Shown here one piece after another: positions 52,566-61,665 of a DNA stretch of 64,000 nt; the stretch's first letter is position 1; each line of letters starts with the position of its first letter. Origin of the DNA: Candidatus Cloacimonadota bacterium (lineage in GTDB: Bacteria; Cloacimonadota; Cloacimonadia; Cloacimonadales; Cloacimonadaceae). The DNA lies in the NCBI GenBank assembly GCA_029781115.1, contig JAKOXG010000009.1, positions 62,001 to 126,000 on the forward strand, in the 5' to 3' direction. The position numbers and the translations under genes are program-made. The notes under the pieces are model-generated. The model was not told where the DNA came from and ran no database searches. It saw nothing but the letters and a program-made list of their open reading frames with translations.

Positions 52566-53345
52566 TTAGAGTTCAAATTCTGCGGTCACGGTCACCGAGA
52601 TGCTCTTGGCTTTGGTTGAGGTGTTGTAAAATCCATAGTCAGAGACATCTGTGGAGTAGGGTTCGGTGATCTGGAACACACCTGAGCGGGCTGTTTTGAG
52701 TTTTCCCAATCTGGTTTTGGCGGAGGAGGTGACTTCCTTGGCGCGGGCCAAGGCGTCTTTGGTGGCGGCGCCGATCAGCTCCTTTTTCAGATCCGGCAAT
52801 TTGCTATATAGGTATTGCAGATCGCTGCGCTGCACCAGCAAACCTCTATCGGCAAAGAAGGAGGGATCGAGGGCGATAGCTTCCGCCTTGGCGATGTCAT
52901 GACTGAGCAGGTAGAGGCTTTGGTTTACGTTGTAGCCTGTGATTTGGCCAAAATTGCTATAATATGGACTGCTGGTAGGTGGCTGGATCTCGATGTCCTT
53001 ATCCTTCATGCCTTTTTCGATCAGATAGGCTTTGAAATCGTTCACATCCTTGGTGAGGCTTTTGTAAGCTTCTTTCAGCCCCTCAGAGGAGGCGTCCTTT
53101 TGCAGGGTAAGATTCCACTTTACCATGTCGGATTCAAATTGCTTGCTGGCATAACCCACCACGCGCAAGCCGCGCTCCACCTTGCGGCTTTCCAGGAAGA
53201 AGTTGCCAAAGATGGCGAGGCCAACGATGAAAGCGATGGCGGCAATGACTATGCCTCTATTGGGGGCTTTTTCTGAATCGAGCAGGCTCCAAAGCACGAG
53301 ACCCACTACGACGACTGCGGCTATGATATTGATGATCAGCAACAT
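52566..53345 (-). CDS. SIMPL-domain (DUF541) protein
   Basis: A 259-residue protein with one or two N-terminal membrane helices (IINIIAAVVVVGLVLWSLL; GIVIAAIAFIVGLAIFGNFF) and a SIMPL fold from about 60 (RVVGYASKQFESDMVKWNL; VNDFKAYLIEKGMKDKDIEI; DALARAKEVTSSAKTRLGKL; closing SISVTVTAEFEL). SIMPL proteins sit in the membrane or periplasm and have no firmly assigned reaction. It lies directly downstream of tsaE (one-base gap) and ends at a terminator. Confidence 0.85.
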   Translation of the reverse strand: MLLIINIIAAVVVVGLVLWSLLDSEKAPNRGIVIAAIAFIVGLAIFGNFFLESRKVERGLRVVGYASKQFESDMVKWNLTLQKDASSEGLKEAYKSLTKDVNDFKAYLIEKGMKDKDIEIQPPTSSPYYSNFGQITGYNVNQSLYLLSHDIAKAEAIALDPSFFADRGLLVQRSDLQYLYSKLPDLKKELIGAATKDALARAKEVTSSAKTRLGKLKTARSGVFQITEPYSTDVSDYGFYNTSTKAKSISVTVTAEFEL

Positions 53346-53346
53346 A

Positions 53347-53811
53347 TCATATCTCCTTGTTTTGTATATATTCTTTTAGTATTACCAGATATTCCGGCTC
53401 TCCCTGCACCTTTAGTTTTCGCTTCTCGCCATCATATTCAAAATGGAGGCAAAGGGTTTGGTAAGGGAGCAGTTGTTCAGCGATCTGCGGCCATTCAATT
53501 GCCGTAATGCCGTTTTCCATGATGTCAAAAAGCCCCAGGTCCATCAGCTCATGCGGCTCCCTGATGCGATAAAGGTCGAGGTGATAGAGGGGCAGGCGCC
53601 CGCTGTGATACTCCTTGAGCATCACAAAAGAGGGGCTGTCTATATCTTCCTGTATCCCAAGGGCTTGCCCCAAAGCTTGGACAAAGGTGGTTTTGCCACT
53701 ACCCAGATCTCCGTAGAGGCAGATCACGTCTCCACGTTTGAGCGGTGGTTGCAGCTTTCTGGCAAAGTCCACCGTATCTTGCAGGGTGTCTAAGTTTAAG
53801 GTCAAAGTCAT
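53347..53811 (-). CDS. tsaE: tRNA threonylcarbamoyladenosine biosynthesis ATPase TsaE
   Basis: A 154-residue protein when started at MTLTLNLDTL, a length usual for TsaE; an in-frame ATG at 53880 would add 23 residues with no similarity to the family. Walker A is GDLGSGKTT (34-42). SPSFVMLKEYHSGRLPLYHLDLYRI and ITAIEWPQIAEQLL are family motifs. TsaE helps TsaB and TsaD make t6A37 on ANN-decoding tRNAs. Confidence 0.92.
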   Translation of the reverse strand: MTLTLNLDTLQDTVDFARKLQPPLKRGDVICLYGDLGSGKTTFVQALGQALGIQEDIDSPSFVMLKEYHSGRLPLYHLDLYRIREPHELMDLGLFDIMENGITAIEWPQIAEQLLPYQTLCLHFEYDGEKRKLKVQGEPEYLVILKEYIQNKEI

Positions 53812-53964
53812 GTGTTTATCCTGTTTATCGTTGCAAACTTGCGTTTTGATTTGAAATGATGAAGTTAGGTCGATTCCCACTATCTATCCCCAATCCATGT
53901 AAAACGCTTACCAAAAGAAGTGAAAAGCAACCCAACCGGGGATATAGAAAAATGAGGCGGCCTA

Positions 53965-53993
53965 TTTGGTCAAGTAATTTAGTAAAAACTATG
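53965..53993. repeat. direct repeat upstream of TetR gene, copy 1
   Basis: TTTGGTCAAGTAATTTAGTA begins a tract matching 54095-54121 (TTTGGT-GAA-TA-TTTAGTAAAAAC-ATG). The pair lies in the AT-rich gap between tsaE and the TetR-type gene, 102 bases apart. Confidence 0.5.
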
Positions 53994-54094
53994 AATTTGA
54001 GGGGAAGTGGCTGAAATGAGTTGCCTGCAATCAAGGCAGCGGAGCGATTAATTGTTAGAAGCGTAATCCTATATACAGTATAGCATTGCAAGAT

Positions 54095-54121
54095 TTTGGT
54101 GAATATTTAGTAAAAACAATG
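54095..54121. repeat. direct repeat upstream of TetR gene, copy 2
   Basis: The second copy of the TTTAGTAAAAAC-containing repeat ends right at a TTGACA (54123-54128) that may be the -35 of the TetR gene promoter. This position would suit an operator, but no inverted symmetry is seen. Confidence 0.45.
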
Positions 54122-54184
54122 CTTGACATTCTCGTAGATTTCATTAAAGTTACATCCAGAGCAACAACTGAAAAGGAGAAAGGT

Positions 54185-54772
54185 ATGGAACTCACGCAAA
54201 GCCAGGAAGACATCCTGCAGGCAGCTATCAAAGTGATCGCCCGCAAGGGCTATAAGGGCCTCACCACAAATGTTTTAACCAAAGAACTCAAGATCAGCGA
54301 AGCTGAGTTGGCTCATCATTTTGGCAGCATAGATAAACTGGTTGAGACTATCCTGGAATACTTTGATGATCTCTCCGACCTCGTTATGGTGGAAATTGAG
54401 AACGCCGAGCTCGAACCCTTGGAGAAGATTCATCGCCTTATTTTGGACCGGTATCATCTATTCAACGTGCAACGCGACCTGACGATGGTTATGCTTTCTA
54501 CGGAGATATTCTATTACGATCGCATCAAGGACCAACGGATTAGCAAGATCATGGGCAAACACGGGAAACACATCACCTCTTGTTTGAAAGAAGCTCAAGC
54601 TCAGGGTAGCGTTGATCCCGGCGTCGACCCGTTACAGTTGTTCCGAATAATAGTCGGTTCCACAAAGTTCTTGGTGTCGCAGTGGAACCTGAGTGGCCAG
54701 AAGTTCGATCTGGTGGCAGAGGGTGAAAAACTCTTTCAGACGATCAGGAAACTCATAGAAGTGCCTCAATAA
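54185..54772 (+). CDS. TetR-family transcriptional regulator
   Basis: A 195-residue protein starting at MELTQSQEDILQAAIKVIARKG, chosen for the AAGGAG upstream and the usual TetR start; a longer frame adds 33 residues without similarity. The helix-turn-helix spans about 20-55 (GYKGLTTNVLTKELKISEAELAHHFGSIDKLVETIL). The ligand-binding half is helical. The ligand and targets are unknown; the gene is flanked by divergent tsaE and convergent porX. It probably controls itself, since two direct repeats lie in its promoter region. Confidence 0.88.
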   Translation: MELTQSQEDILQAAIKVIARKGYKGLTTNVLTKELKISEAELAHHFGSIDKLVETILEYFDDLSDLVMVEIENAELEPLEKIHRLILDRYHLFNVQRDLTMVMLSTEIFYYDRIKDQRISKIMGKHGKHITSCLKEAQAQGSVDPGVDPLQLFRIIVGSTKFLVSQWNLSGQKFDLVAEGEKLFQTIRKLIEVPQ

Positions 54773-54848
54773 ACCGCAACATTGTCATTTTCGACGCCGA
54801 TACCGACGTCTCCGTCGTCGTGACTTGTTTCTTTACTTTTTCTACTCA

Positions 54849-54875
54849 GGCGGGGTTATTTAGCCCCGCTTTTTT
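54849..54875 (+). terminator. terminator of TetR-type gene
   Basis: Stem GCGGGG/CCCCGC followed by six T. Confidence 0.8.
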
Positions 54876-54913
54876 GCATTCTCTGCAAAAAGCTCTGGAG
54901 CTGCTTGGCATGA

Positions 54914-54944
54914 GAAAACGGCCTCAAGAGCTGAAGCCGTTTTC
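54914..54944 (-). terminator. terminator of porX operon
   Basis: Stem GAAAACGGC/GCCGTTTTC; on the minus strand it follows the porX stop codon. Confidence 0.75.
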
Positions 54945-54962
54945 ATCTGTTTTATAGTTTTA

Positions 54963-56528
54963 TCAGGTTTGTCTTTTCTTTGGTCTGCAAGTAGCCACCG
55001 GCAACACCATTTCTTCCAGAGACACGCCTCCGTGTTGGAAGGTGCCGTTGTATTGCCTTTGATATTGGTGATAGGCGTTTGGGTAGACGAAGTAGTAATC
55101 GTCCTTGGCAAAGATAAAGTTGTCCACGATGCTCTTGGTGGGCAGTCCATATTCGGATGGCCTCTTGGCGTAGATGGCGTGGCGGTCGTTGGCGGTGAGG
55201 TTTTTACCCTCTTTGTAGCGCACCGTGACGGATGCGTCCCTATCGCCCACCACCTGCGTGGCACGGTTTACCTTGATGGAGCCATGGTCGGTGGAAATGA
55301 CGCAGATGGCATCCTGCTTGGCGATCAGCTTGAGTGCTTCATAGAGCGATGAATGCAAAAACCAGTGTTTGGTGAAGGCGCGCAGACCTTCTTCGTGAGG
55401 GATGGCTTCTTGCAGGATCTGATCACGTGAGCGGTGATGCGCCAGCAGGTCAAGGAAGTTGTAGACCAGGACTACGAGGTTTTCCTTGTTCCAGGTCTCT
55501 ATCTTGCGCAGCACGTAGTTGCCTTCTTCCATGTTAAAGATTTTCACATATTTGCTGCCGGGATCGAGATTGAAGCCCAGGTCTTTGATGTGTTCATCCA
55601 GCAGCTGATGCTCGTTTCTGTTGCGGCTGTTGTCCATTTCGTTTGAAGCAACCCAGTATTCGGGGAATCTTTTGGCGATATCTATGGGCAAAAGGCCGCT
55701 GAAGATAGAGTTGCGGGAATAGGGTGTGGCTGTGGGCAGGATGGAGTAGTAGAGGTCCATCTCCTCATCAAACAGCTCCTGGATGTAAGGTTGGATAGCT
55801 AAATATTGGTCAAGGCGCATGCAGTCTACAATGATGAGGTAGACGGGCACACCTTCATCAAAATGCGGCGCCACATACTGGCTGATCAGGTCGAAGGAGA
55901 GGTTTGGCCTGTCATCGCTCACTAACCAAGCCTTGTAGTTGCGCTCTACAAAGTTTGTAAATTCGGTGTTGCAATTGCGCTTTTCCAAAAAGTGGGTCTG
56001 GCGCAGGCCGTCATCGTTCACTTCGTCAATGCGCAGTTCCCAAAAGGACATTTCACGGTAGATATTGGCCCAGTCTTCCCAGCTGGGGTTGTCGAAAAGC
56101 CTTTGGTTGAGCTGTGACATGTAGCGCGAGTATTGCTCGCCTATCTGGTTTGCACGGATCTGGTCTGCCTGGAATATCCTCTTGATGGAGAGGATGATCT
56201 GGTTGGGGTTGATGGGTTTGATCAAATAGTCCGAGATTTGAGAGGCGATGGCTTTGTCCATCAGGCCTTCTTCCTCGCTTTTGGTCACCATCATGATGGG
56301 TAAAGAGTGGTTTATGCGTTTGATCTCCTGCAGAGTCGTGAGCCCATCCAAGCCGGGCATCATTTCGTCCAGGATCACTAAGTCATATTTTTGTTCGACA
56401 ACCTGTTCGATAGCGTCTGCGCCATTGTTGCAGGTGTCCACTTGGTAGTTGCGCTCTTCCAAAAAGAGCACAAATGGCTTGAGTAGTTCGATTTCATCGT
56501 CTACCCAGAGTATTCTCATCTGTTTCAT
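54963..56528 (-). CDS. porX: PorX-type response regulator with PglZ domain
   Basis: A 521-residue protein. The receiver domain (1-120) has acidic residues D10/D11, phospho-acceptor D54 (LDEMMPG) and Lys in YLIKP. A helical linker follows. The PglZ (alkaline-phosphatase fold) domain spans about 215-515, with metal-site candidates D235 in LIIVDCMRLD, TATPYSRN at 266-273 and the late VISTDHGS. This is the layout of PorX, which in Bacteroidota answers the kinase PorY, controls type IX secretion genes and binds zinc. FlgD-tailed secreted proteins elsewhere in the window fit such a role. No PorY gene is adjacent. It overlaps the upstream gene as ATGA. Confidence 0.88.
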   Translation of the reverse strand: MKQMRILWVDDEIELLKPFVLFLEERNYQVDTCNNGADAIEQVVEQKYDLVILDEMMPGLDGLTTLQEIKRINHSLPIMMVTKSEEEGLMDKAIASQISDYLIKPINPNQIILSIKRIFQADQIRANQIGEQYSRYMSQLNQRLFDNPSWEDWANIYREMSFWELRIDEVNDDGLRQTHFLEKRNCNTEFTNFVERNYKAWLVSDDRPNLSFDLISQYVAPHFDEGVPVYLIIVDCMRLDQYLAIQPYIQELFDEEMDLYYSILPTATPYSRNSIFSGLLPIDIAKRFPEYWVASNEMDNSRNRNEHQLLDEHIKDLGFNLDPGSKYVKIFNMEEGNYVLRKIETWNKENLVVLVYNFLDLLAHHRSRDQILQEAIPHEEGLRAFTKHWFLHSSLYEALKLIAKQDAICVISTDHGSIKVNRATQVVGDRDASVTVRYKEGKNLTANDRHAIYAKRPSEYGLPTKSIVDNFIFAKDDYYFVYPNAYHQYQRQYNGTFQHGGVSLEEMVLPVATCRPKKRQT

Positions 56529-57154
56529 GGCGTATCCTCGTTGTTGGTTTGCAGTTCAGTCTCGAAAGCGCGCTGTCTTTCTTTGACCACCTTTTTCACC
56601 GATTCCTCATCGGCATCCTGAAAATAGAGAGCGAGTTTAAAATTTAGGTCTGTACGCGAGCAATTGAACCATGCTAACATCTTCTCCATATATTGATCTA
56701 CAAAGACCTTCTTGAGGTCTTTCTCATCTTCTTTGTTTTGTTCCTTGTATTCCTTGATGTGCGCCCGCAGGTCTTTCATGGGCATCTCGGCAGCCAAATC
56801 CACCCAAGCGTCACGCTCAGTCCAGTCCGCCTTTTTGACCAAAGGACGGATCATCTGCAACCGGTCAAAGCCGATGTCTTTGAGGGTGCCTTCGTCCACG
56901 TCCATCTCATCGATGAAAAGGTCAAAGGTCTGCACCAGCTTGCCACCCAGGGTGCCGCTGAGTTTATATTCGGATTCGATAAAGTCTTTAAAGCTTTCAT
57001 AACCCTTGAAGATAAAGAGTTTGCCCCGTTTGATGTCCGAGAGCAGCTCACCCAAGGTGATGAAGTTGTCCTCCAGCCTTTGGCTGAGCTTGGCTACGGC
57101 GTTGAATTTCTCGTCTGGGGTCATGTTTTCGCTGCGAATAGAAACGTCTTTCAT
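56525..57154 (-). CDS. helical protein of unknown function co-encoded with porX
   Basis: A 209-residue protein, fully helical in appearance and highly charged, without signal peptide or membrane segment. LGELLSDIKRGKLFIFKGYESFKDFIESEYKLS recalls segments of small DNA-associated or phage-type proteins in which a helical bundle precedes a helix-turn-helix, but no family is certain. It overlaps porX by four bases (ATGA), so the products are probably made in equal amounts and may interact. panB lies 11 bases upstream. Confidence 0.7.
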   Translation of the reverse strand: MKDVSIRSENMTPDEKFNAVAKLSQRLEDNFITLGELLSDIKRGKLFIFKGYESFKDFIESEYKLSGTLGGKLVQTFDLFIDEMDVDEGTLKDIGFDRLQMIRPLVKKADWTERDAWVDLAAEMPMKDLRAHIKEYKEQNKEDEKDLKKVFVDQYMEKMLAWFNCSRTDLNFKLALYFQDADEESVKKVVKERQRAFETELQTNNEDTP

Positions 57155-57165
57155 AATGTATTTCC

Positions 57166-57969
57166 TTATTTGACTGGGTAATATGTATTTTCCTCACCGG
57201 GGAAGCTGCCGCCCTTCACTTCTGAGGCATAGGCGTCCAAAGCTTGGATGCTCAGCTTTTCCAGCTTGGCGTAAACTTTCACAAATTTGGCGGGTTTGGC
57301 GGTGAAACCCATGATATCGTGCCAGACCAGCACCTGACCATCCGTGTAGCGTCCCGCACCGATGCCAATGGTGGGGATGCGAAGCTGCTCGGTGATCTCT
57401 TTGCCCAAGAGCTCGGGAACCCCCTCCAGCACTAACATGAAGGCGCCGGCTTCCTGAATGGCTAAAGCCTGACGGATCAGCTCGGTATGCGCTTCAGAGC
57501 TCTTACCCTGAACCTTGTAGCCGCCAAAGCGATGCACACTCTGGGGCGTGAGGCCGATGTGCCCGCAGACGGGGATTTCGCAATCCACGATGGCTTCAAT
57601 GGCTGCGATGCGGGAAGGTGAGCCGCCTTCCAGCTTCACGGCGTTGGCCTTACCTTGCACCATCAGGTCTGCTGCATTGAGCTTTGCTTCTTCGGGATTG
57701 TGGTAGCTCATGAAAGGCATGTCCACCACGATAAAGGTCTCCGGAGCGCCTCGACGCGTGGCTATCGTGTGGTGGATCATCTGATCCACATCTACATCGA
57801 GAGTGGTTTCATAGCCCAGCACGGTCATACCGACGCTGTCACCCACCAAAATGAGATCAACTGCGCTCTGAGCCACAGCTTTTCCCATGGCGTAGTCGTA
57901 AGCGGTGATCATCACGATCTTCTCGCCCTGATCCTTCATCTTCTGAAAGTCTGTCACGGTTTTAGTCAT
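57166..57969 (-). CDS. panB: 3-methyl-2-oxobutanoate hydroxymethyltransferase
   Basis: A 267-residue PanB, first enzyme of pantothenate synthesis, which transfers a hydroxymethyl group from methylene-THF to ketoisovalerate. The start is placed at MTKTVTDFQKMK because AGGAAGGA precedes it and the length fits; a longer frame adds 18 residues. The metal-binding Asp is in LVGDSVGM (D44), and GHIGLTPQSVHRFGGYKVQGK is a hallmark. panC and panD are not in the window. Confidence 0.94.
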   Translation of the reverse strand: MTKTVTDFQKMKDQGEKIVMITAYDYAMGKAVAQSAVDLILVGDSVGMTVLGYETTLDVDVDQMIHHTIATRRGAPETFIVVDMPFMSYHNPEEAKLNAADLMVQGKANAVKLEGGSPSRIAAIEAIVDCEIPVCGHIGLTPQSVHRFGGYKVQGKSSEAHTELIRQALAIQEAGAFMLVLEGVPELLGKEITEQLRIPTIGIGAGRYTDGQVLVWHDIMGFTAKPAKFVKVYAKLEKLSIQALDAYASEVKGGSFPGEENTYYPVK

Positions 57970-58543
57970 TATCTGTTCCTTCCTGTTCGGTGTCATAAAT
58001 GTCATCATCACGCTGAGGGGCATCCGACTCGATCATGTTTGTGCTCGAGCTTTTGCCGATCATCATGTCATAGAGTATCTGGCCGTTTACATACCAGCCC
58101 AAAAGGCGTCCGCGCACACGGCCCTGATAGTAGTTTGCGCTCATTGCCGGCTTAAAGCCCTGATACCACATGTATTTAGGGCCATGTAACTGCCCTTGAT
58201 ACAGGTGGATCACGTTCTTGAGCTCGCCCTTGGTATAGCGCTCATAAGCCACCCCGCTAAAAAGCTGTCCTTCAAGCGTATAGAGGCTATCAGCAAGCTG
58301 CAACTGTGAGACAGACACAGCGTCTTGAGGAAGCTGATAACTCTTGAGGGATAAATACTCATCGGAGCTGCTTTGAGCTGCCAAAGTGGAGATGCTCAGC
58401 GTGGCAATGAAAACGAAAACCAAACAATGCTTCAGCCCCAGGTTGTGCTTTAGACCTATCTTTTGGGGGCGAAGCTGAACACCCAAGCGTGTGAGACACA
58501 TTTTTGCACATGTGCCTTTCACGTCAATCTTTATTTTCAGCAT
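57962..58543 (-). CDS. secreted MORN/YwqK-like repeat protein
   Basis: A 193-residue protein. A hydrophobic signal-like segment (HCLVFVFIATLSISTLAAQ) lies at about 39-57, which is late for a signal peptide. An alternative start closer to it was not found, but the ATG at 58543 has AAAGGA upstream. Residues about 85-165 hold MORN-like repeats (GVAYERYTKGELKNVIHLYQ; GPKYMWYQGFKPAMSANYY; GRLLGWYVNGQILYD). The acidic tail overlaps the panB start region by eight bases. The role is unknown. Confidence 0.7.
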   Translation of the reverse strand: MLKIKIDVKGTCAKMCLTRLGVQLRPQKIGLKHNLGLKHCLVFVFIATLSISTLAAQSSSDEYLSLKSYQLPQDAVSVSQLQLADSLYTLEGQLFSGVAYERYTKGELKNVIHLYQGQLHGPKYMWYQGFKPAMSANYYQGRVRGRLLGWYVNGQILYDMMIGKSSSTNMIESDAPQRDDDIYDTEQEGTDND

Positions 58544-58573
58544 CTGTCTATCCTTTTGCTGGAATATGGTGTC

Positions 58574-61132
58574 TTAGTTGTTATCTTGCTGGTGTATCAC
58601 CTGCTCGTCCAAGCTCTTACGCTTTTTGCTAAGCTGGAGAGCCAAACCGGCGATCAGGATCAGAGTGGTGCCCAAGATACCGGCCAAGCTGAGCTTGACG
58701 CTCTTGGAGTAGCTTTCCGGCTTGAAGCTGAGCTCCAGCTTGTGACTTCCGGCGGGAATCTTGAAGGAGCGCAGGGCGTGGTTGGCCACATAAATGGGGA
58801 TTTCCTGGCCATCCAGATAAGCTTTCCAACCTGCAGGATAGTAGACTTCGCTGCTCACCATCAGGGCATCCTTATCCGTGTAAAGCTCATATTCCAGGGT
58901 GTGCATCTCGCTCTTGGTCTGCTTTACCCAAGCAGAATCGGGTGCAGCGATGCCGGCAATCGGCTCTTCCACATAAGCCACGTGCGCAGGATCAAAGTCC
59001 TCACGCGCCATCAAGCTGAGGGTAGAATCTGCATCGGCAATGTGGATGGCTTTGTCTACAAACCAAGCGCGGGGCAGCACTTGCGTGTTTTCATAGACGG
59101 TGAGGCCTTCTTGCGAGGTAAAGACGGGCTTGATATGAGTCAGCACGTCATCGGCAGGAATCTGATCCGGAATCAGGAAGTATTTGGCATTGAGCATGTT
59201 GAGCACGGGCATGGGCGTTTCCTTGAGCTCGCCTGTCTGCGCCGACTGGCTGAGGTTTATCAGGTATCTAAGCCACTGGCCTGGCCTTTGCGTGGCTGCA
59301 TCGCCATCGATGAGCTTCATGATGTTTTCATAACGCTGCAATTTGGCGGCGGAATAGCCGGTGATAATCTGGTGATAATAGGCATATTCGCCGGTGGGCT
59401 TGGGCAGCCTGCCCTCTGTAAAAGCGTTTTGGGTGATGGGATAGACCCGGTAGTTGCTCTTATCCTGCATGAGAAAATCGTCATAATCCAGAGCGGCAAA
59501 CTTGCCGTGGTAGTCCTGCTCGGGATACAAATCCTTCAGATGCTTGCCGGTATATACCCACAGATCTACGAAGATGATGCCGGCGATCAGCAGCATGAAG
59601 GCAGTTTTGGGCAGCTTTTTGATGTTGTGCAGATAGGCTATTCCCATGCTCACGGTCAAAAAGAGGAAGCTGAGGATACCGCTCTTGTAGAGCAAATCCA
59701 GCCTTTCCAAGCGCATGTGGTCTGGCAGCTCGGTGAGACCGTGTTGCGCCAGTTGGCTTAGTTCCCGCTCAGAAGTAAAGGAGAGGCCGCCAAAGACGGT
59801 TTTGGCCAAAGCTAACCAGAGCACAAAGATCGCACCCGAAATCCAGAACAGTCTCAGCAGTAGCTTGCCATATTTGGCGTCGCCGACCTTGTCCAACAGT
59901 GTGTCCAAGCCCAATGCGGCCAGGAGCACGGCGTTGAGCTGCACCATCACCAAGATCATGGAAGGCACCCTGAACTTATTGAAGAAAGGCAAATACTTGA
60001 GGAAGAGGTCGGAAATGGCGGGTGCAAAGCTGCCGAAAGACATGATGGTGAAGATGGCGGAGGTGATCCAGAGGAAGATGGCGGTTTTGCGGTTTTTGGG
60101 TGTGGTAAGCGCAATGATGCCAAGCGCTAAGACCACGATGCCAAAGTAGTTGTAAACCTGCGTGAAAGGCATGAAGCCCCAGTAGGTCTGGTTGATGCCA
60201 CCAAAGGCATCGGGAACGATGAAGCTCAAGATTTCCAGGGGATGGAAGCTCCAGCCTTGGGCATAGGCGGTATCCAGCCCGCTTGAGCCGCCACGCATGG
60301 TGTAATGGCTGTATTCCATCGTGGAAAGATAGGGATTCATCACAGCTAAGGCGGTGAGCCCAAAGGCGAGTGCTGCAAGCAACGTAAAGAGCCAGAAGTC
60401 TTTATGCTCCTTATTCACTATGCTTTGGATCAGCTGCCAGATCCAATACATACCGATGAAGAGATAGAGATAGTAGGTGATCTGGGGATGGTTTTCACGC
60501 AATTGAACGATCAGCGTGGAAGCCAAGAGTCCCAAGCCCAGGAGCCCCGGCTTTTTCCGCAGGTAAAACAGCGCCCAGAGCACCCAGGGCACATACATCA
60601 TGGCTCGGAACTTGGTGTTGTGCCCGATCTCCAACAGCCCTACCCAATGGCAGGAAAAGACAAAGGCGATGGCGCCAATAAAGCAAATGTAGGGATCCAG
60701 CTTCCACTGGCGCAGCAGCAGGAACACTCCCAAGCCGCCCAAAAAGAGCAGGAAGATGCGCCAGTTCATGATCCGGCCCAGGAAGTTGATCACGCTTTCC
60801 AAAAAGGGAATGCGGTTTGGGAAACTGATCATGTAAGCAGGCATGCCACTGAACATGCTCTGAGTCCAGAGAGCGCGATCCGAGTGCGTTTTATTGTATT
60901 CGATGATGCTTTGAGCGGCACCTTGCCACTGAGTGATGTCTGTGGCGATGGGAGTCTGTTTGCCAAAAGCAATGGGAAAATAGAGCAAAGCCAGCAGCAA
61001 AAACAGCACTGCCACCAGAATCCAGCTCAGGTGTTTTTGGAAGTTGGCGTTACTGGCCAGCGCTCCAAGCTTATTATCTGCTTGGACTTGCGGCTTTCTT
61101 TGGTATTTGGGCTTGACAGATTTGCGGTTCAT
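58574..61132 (-). CDS. YfhO-family polytopic membrane protein
   Basis: An 852-residue protein with about a dozen membrane helices, beginning at HLSWILVAVLFLLLALLYFPIAF and ending with TLILIAGLALQL. After a first helix there is the conserved loop TDITQWQGAAQSIIEY and LWTQSMFSGMPAYMISFPN. A large extracytoplasmic domain (about 530-815) contains LPRAWFVDKA and AHVAYVEEP. These are marks of the YfhO family, GT-C-like glycosyltransferases that in Gram-positives decorate teichoic acids. In this organism the acceptor is unknown. A TTGACC-17-TCTTAT promoter precedes it. Confidence 0.88.
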   Translation of the reverse strand: MNRKSVKPKYQRKPQVQADNKLGALASNANFQKHLSWILVAVLFLLLALLYFPIAFGKQTPIATDITQWQGAAQSIIEYNKTHSDRALWTQSMFSGMPAYMISFPNRIPFLESVINFLGRIMNWRIFLLFLGGLGVFLLLRQWKLDPYICFIGAIAFVFSCHWVGLLEIGHNTKFRAMMYVPWVLWALFYLRKKPGLLGLGLLASTLIVQLRENHPQITYYLYLFIGMYWIWQLIQSIVNKEHKDFWLFTLLAALAFGLTALAVMNPYLSTMEYSHYTMRGGSSGLDTAYAQGWSFHPLEILSFIVPDAFGGINQTYWGFMPFTQVYNYFGIVVLALGIIALTTPKNRKTAIFLWITSAIFTIMSFGSFAPAISDLFLKYLPFFNKFRVPSMILVMVQLNAVLLAALGLDTLLDKVGDAKYGKLLLRLFWISGAIFVLWLALAKTVFGGLSFTSERELSQLAQHGLTELPDHMRLERLDLLYKSGILSFLFLTVSMGIAYLHNIKKLPKTAFMLLIAGIIFVDLWVYTGKHLKDLYPEQDYHGKFAALDYDDFLMQDKSNYRVYPITQNAFTEGRLPKPTGEYAYYHQIITGYSAAKLQRYENIMKLIDGDAATQRPGQWLRYLINLSQSAQTGELKETPMPVLNMLNAKYFLIPDQIPADDVLTHIKPVFTSQEGLTVYENTQVLPRAWFVDKAIHIADADSTLSLMAREDFDPAHVAYVEEPIAGIAAPDSAWVKQTKSEMHTLEYELYTDKDALMVSSEVYYPAGWKAYLDGQEIPIYVANHALRSFKIPAGSHKLELSFKPESYSKSVKLSLAGILGTTLILIAGLALQLSKKRKSLDEQVIHQQDNN

Positions 61133-61169
61133 GGGAGAAAATCCTTATCTTATAATAATCGTTTGAGGC

Positions 61170-61198
61170 ATAAGAATTGCAGCGGCCTTATCGGTCAA
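61170..61198 (-). promoter_or_regulatory. candidate sigma-70 promoter of YfhO gene
   Basis: On the minus strand TTGACC is followed after 17 bases by TCTTAT. It lies 38 bases before the YfhO start codon and faces away from the thioesterase gene. Confidence 0.4.
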
Positions 61199-61233
61199 GC
61201 ACTAATTTGAAATTATGCCCAGGAGACAAGCAA

Positions 61234-61629
61234 ATGATATACACATACAAAAAGCGCATCTATGGCTTTGAATGCGACGTCTACGGCCATCTGAATAACG
61301 CCGCTTACCTCAATCTCTTGGAGGCAGCCCGCGCCGAGGCCTTGATAGAAATGGGACTCTCCATCACCAAATTGCGGGAGATGAACCTGCAGATCTTTAT
61401 CGTGGGATTTGAGCTGAAGTATATTAAAGGCATCGACCTTGAGGATATCGTGGAGGTAAAGACCTACACCACCTCCCTGAGCAGACTCAGATCCAGATGG
61501 AAACAGGAAATCTACAACAGCAGTGGCGACTTGTGCTTCACCGCTGAGATGGACGCCGTCTTTGCCAGTGAGGGAAAAGCGAAGAGATTGCCACCGGAGG
61601 CAATGGAGATCTTGCAAAGGAGTATGTAG
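61234..61629 (+). CDS. acyl-CoA thioesterase, hotdog fold (4HBT)
   Basis: A 131-residue protein starting at MIYTYKKRIYGF, chosen for AGGAG upstream; a longer frame adds 19 residues outside the fold. CDVYGHLNNAAYLNLLEAARAEAL holds the Asp of the active site and the D-x-x-GH-x-N pattern of 4-hydroxybenzoyl-CoA thioesterase-type enzymes. The strands FIVGFELKYIKGIDLEDIVEV follow. It probably hydrolyses an acyl-CoA; the substrate is unknown. It is transcribed divergently from YfhO. Confidence 0.88.
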   Translation: MIYTYKKRIYGFECDVYGHLNNAAYLNLLEAARAEALIEMGLSITKLREMNLQIFIVGFELKYIKGIDLEDIVEVKTYTTSLSRLRSRWKQEIYNSSGDLCFTAEMDAVFASEGKAKRLPPEAMEILQRSM

Positions 61630-61665
61630 GGTCGGTCGCCGGACCGACCATTTGCCGCTGCTCCT

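Noticed and set aside
54963-56528. PglZ domain as part of a BREX-type phage defence system
   Set aside because: The domain is fused to a receiver domain as in PorX, and no other BREX gene is near.
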